A DNA stretch of 64,000 nt from Prorocentrum cordatum (Eukaryota > Sar > Dinophyceae > Prorocentrales > Prorocentraceae). The stretch spans positions 509,049 to 573,048 of the forward strand of contig CAUYUJ010002080.1 in assembly GCA_963575745.1 (NCBI GenBank). The letters are read 5' to 3'. Positions 62,561-64,000 of the stretch are shown here, one piece after another. The position numbers and the translations under genes were made by a program. The notes beneath the pieces are model-generated. The model saw only the letters and a program-made list of their open reading frames with translations, was not told the DNA's origin and did not search any database. How positions within the stretch are numbered: position 1 is the stretch's first letter; each line of letters starts with the position of its first letter.

Positions 62561-63354
62561 GCGGGGCCCTTCGCCTTCCGCCAGCCACGTCGAGGCAATC
62601 ACTGCCCGAACCATCCACATGGCCCTGCTCGTACCGTCCTTCTCGCAAGCCCTGATCGCATCGCTGTAGCTGATGGCGTTGGGCTCCGTCCTCGCCTCGC
62701 ACTTCTCGCGCGCGCTGATGATCACCTTCGCGCCCTCCCTGGTCGCAGCGCTGTAGCTGATGGCGTTGGGCTCCGTCCTCGCCTAACGTTTCTCGCGCGC
62801 GCTACTGATCCCCTTCGCAGCGCCGTAGCTGGTGGCGTTTGGCTCCGTCCTCGCCTCAGCATCCCGCAGTAGATGGCGGCATCTGGAAGCTGCCACTGTC
62901 CGCCATTCTCGCGCGCGCAATCTCCGCATTCCCGATGCTGCTACTGCCTGTTCACTTGAGGCTGCCACTGCCCGTCTCTCTGCCGCTGCCCGTCCCCGTA
63001 ATCCTGCGCCCACTGCGGGCCCCACCGCGGCTGGCGGCTGAAGCTAGGAACGAACGCTGGCGCCTCGCAGTTCCACCTGAACTCTGGCGGTACCCTCGTT
63101 GTTTCCCGCTGCCCTTGCCCCGTCTTCCCGCGCGCGCCCTCACAACTGACGACGTTGGGCTCCTTCCTCGCTCGCTCGAGCCATTCCGCCCATGCCTTCC
63201 ACTTCTTTACCTCGCGTTTGAGGCGCTGCACCAACCTGTCGGCGGCTGCTCGCGCCCCAACTGCCCCCCGCACGGGCTCCCGTCGCGCCGGCGGCGCTGG
63301 GGGCATCAGCTCCGCGGGCCACGCCAGAATGGATATGGCCGAACTGCTGAACCG

Positions 63355-63460
63355 CCTGGAGGAGGAGGAAGAGGAGGAGGAGGAGGAGGAGGCGGAGGAG
63401 GAGGTGGAGGAAACAGAGGATGAGGACGAGAGGGAGGAGGAAGAGGCCCAACTACAACTC
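63355..63460. repeat. GGA microsatellite
   Basis: GGAGGAGGAAGAGGAGGAGG-type purine repeats. Confidence 0.93.
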
Positions 63461-63520
63461 AAGGTGATAAAAAAAGGTGATCAAACAAATCTCCTGCTAC
63501 AGGTTCCGCATCTCCAGCTG

Positions 63521-63651
63521 CTAGGCGCAAAGCGGGGCAAAGTGCCTCAGAATGCGGCTGGGCACCCCGCAGCGGGCCGCCAGCAGCTGCGCCGTGACGT
63601 CCCGCATGAGCATCGCGTCGATCTGCGTCCGCCAGCGGCGAAAAGAATCGC
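63521..63651 (-). CDS. Candidate terminal exon
   Basis: After CCGGATGAG the minus strand reads DSFRRWRTQIDAMLMRDVTA then QLLAARCGVPSRILRHFAPL ending CA and TAG (63521-63523). Codon third positions are almost all G or C, and the frame closes with a stop, so this looks like the last exon of a gene whose other exons lie beyond 63.65 kb. The family is not recognised. The LLAARCGVPSRILRHF phrase is reminiscent of a small helical repeat. Confidence 0.45.
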
Positions 63652-63734
63652 CTCATCCGGCCCTTCTGGTGCGCGCGCCTGGCATGCACCGCCGCGCACT
63701 CTTCCAGGAGGGCCCATGCTCGCGCCCGGAGGCG

Positions 63735-64000
63735 GCTGGATGGTGATGATGATGTCGATGGTCCATTTTGATGTTGGTTATGGCGATGGTGATTATGGTA
63801 ATGGTGCTGCTGCTGGTGGTGATGATGAAAATGGTTTAAGGTGATGGTGATGGGGGTGAGAATGGTGGTGCTGGTACTGAAGATGGTGATGATGCTGAGG
63901 ATGACGCTACTGAAAATGATGATGATTTTGGTGACGGTTGTAGGGGTGAGGCTGATGATCATAATGATGATGAAGGCGATGAGACAGATTCTTCCAATGA
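63735..64000. repeat. GATGGT/GATGAT microsatellite
   Basis: Imperfect GATGGTGATGAT repeats run to the end of the window. Confidence 0.88.

Larger units (their letters stand above)
61829..63190 (-). pseudogene. Degenerate pentatricopeptide-repeat (PPR) gene
   Basis: PPR helix-A signatures recur on the minus strand in changing frames: KEPNVVSC (near 63165), TEPNATSYGAA (62848), TEPNAISYSAA (near 62776), TEPNAISYSDAIRACEKDG (62686-62630), VEPDAISYSVGARTREKG (62123-62075) and PGPNIASFS (near 61930). The xEPNxISYSxAIxACEK pattern is the form common in dinoflagellate PPR proteins, which act on organellar RNA. Between the signatures lie GSGSFKRT/GQWQPQ-type tandem expansions and a GGA tract at 61985-62060. 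Several stops and frame changes show decay. The spacing no longer fits 35 residues. Confidence 0.68.

Overview
This window reads as nuclear DNA of a dinoflagellate. The strongest marker is a stack of degenerate trans-spliced-leader copies at 22330-22383 (minus) directly in front of an alveolin-like reading frame. Other support comes from several decayed non-LTR (LINE-type) reverse transcriptases of the kind common in dinoflagellate assemblies, a retroelement polyprotein domain with a YDQL core, decayed pentatricopeptide (PPR) repeats, short exons with strong G/C at third codon positions, and very heavy simple-sequence content. A GC-rich, Prorocentrum-like genome is my best guess, but genus is inference. 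Nothing bacterial, viral or organellar is visible, and I found no rRNA, tRNA or CRISPR.

Genes are sparse and fragmentary. Nearly every piece with a recognisable family or a convincing codon rhythm is on the minus strand: an unrecognised frame (0.4-1.5 kb), a four-exon gene model (8.7-9.6 kb), isolated GC3-rich exons (5.5, 12.1, 13.8, 48.5 and 59.4 kb), a membrane-protein-like relic (14-16 kb), the SL-tagged alveolin retrogene (21.5-22.4 kb), exons resembling a nucleotide-sugar glycosyltransferase (55.3 and 57.4 kb), a PPR relic (61.8-63.2 kb) and a terminal exon (63.5 kb). The LINE relics (6.7-7.3, 10.2-11.7, 22.4-23.6 and 61.3-61.6 kb) and the polyprotein fragment (50.7-51.3 kb) are also minus. 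That fits the unidirectional gene blocks known in dinoflagellates.

Most of the rest is repeats. (1) A MITE of about 180 bp with TA target duplications occurs four times plus one solo end; one copy sits inside a LINE. (2) A 0.6-0.95 kb element with conserved ends and a variable tandem-repeat interior occurs three times. (3) Foldback elements lie at 12.5, 37.1 and 39.3 kb, and two near 41 kb have arms enclosing a GGA/CTC microsatellite. (4) A composite repeat joins a GGGTCGCG minisatellite to a conserved tail. (5) A unit of about 1.2-1.45 kb is triplicated at 43.7-47.8 kb, with a GTC run that is long in two units and vestigial in the first. (6) Further arrays include CTCAGC with a higher-order period near 150 bp, GAT, GGA, GTAT, 96-, 83-, 73-, 119- and about 298-bp tandems, and degenerate AAGANGGCCC tracts.

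Limits: everything was read by eye. Exon edges are approximate, most single exons have no assigned function, and GC-rich low-complexity DNA opens long reading frames by chance on both strands. Those were left out.
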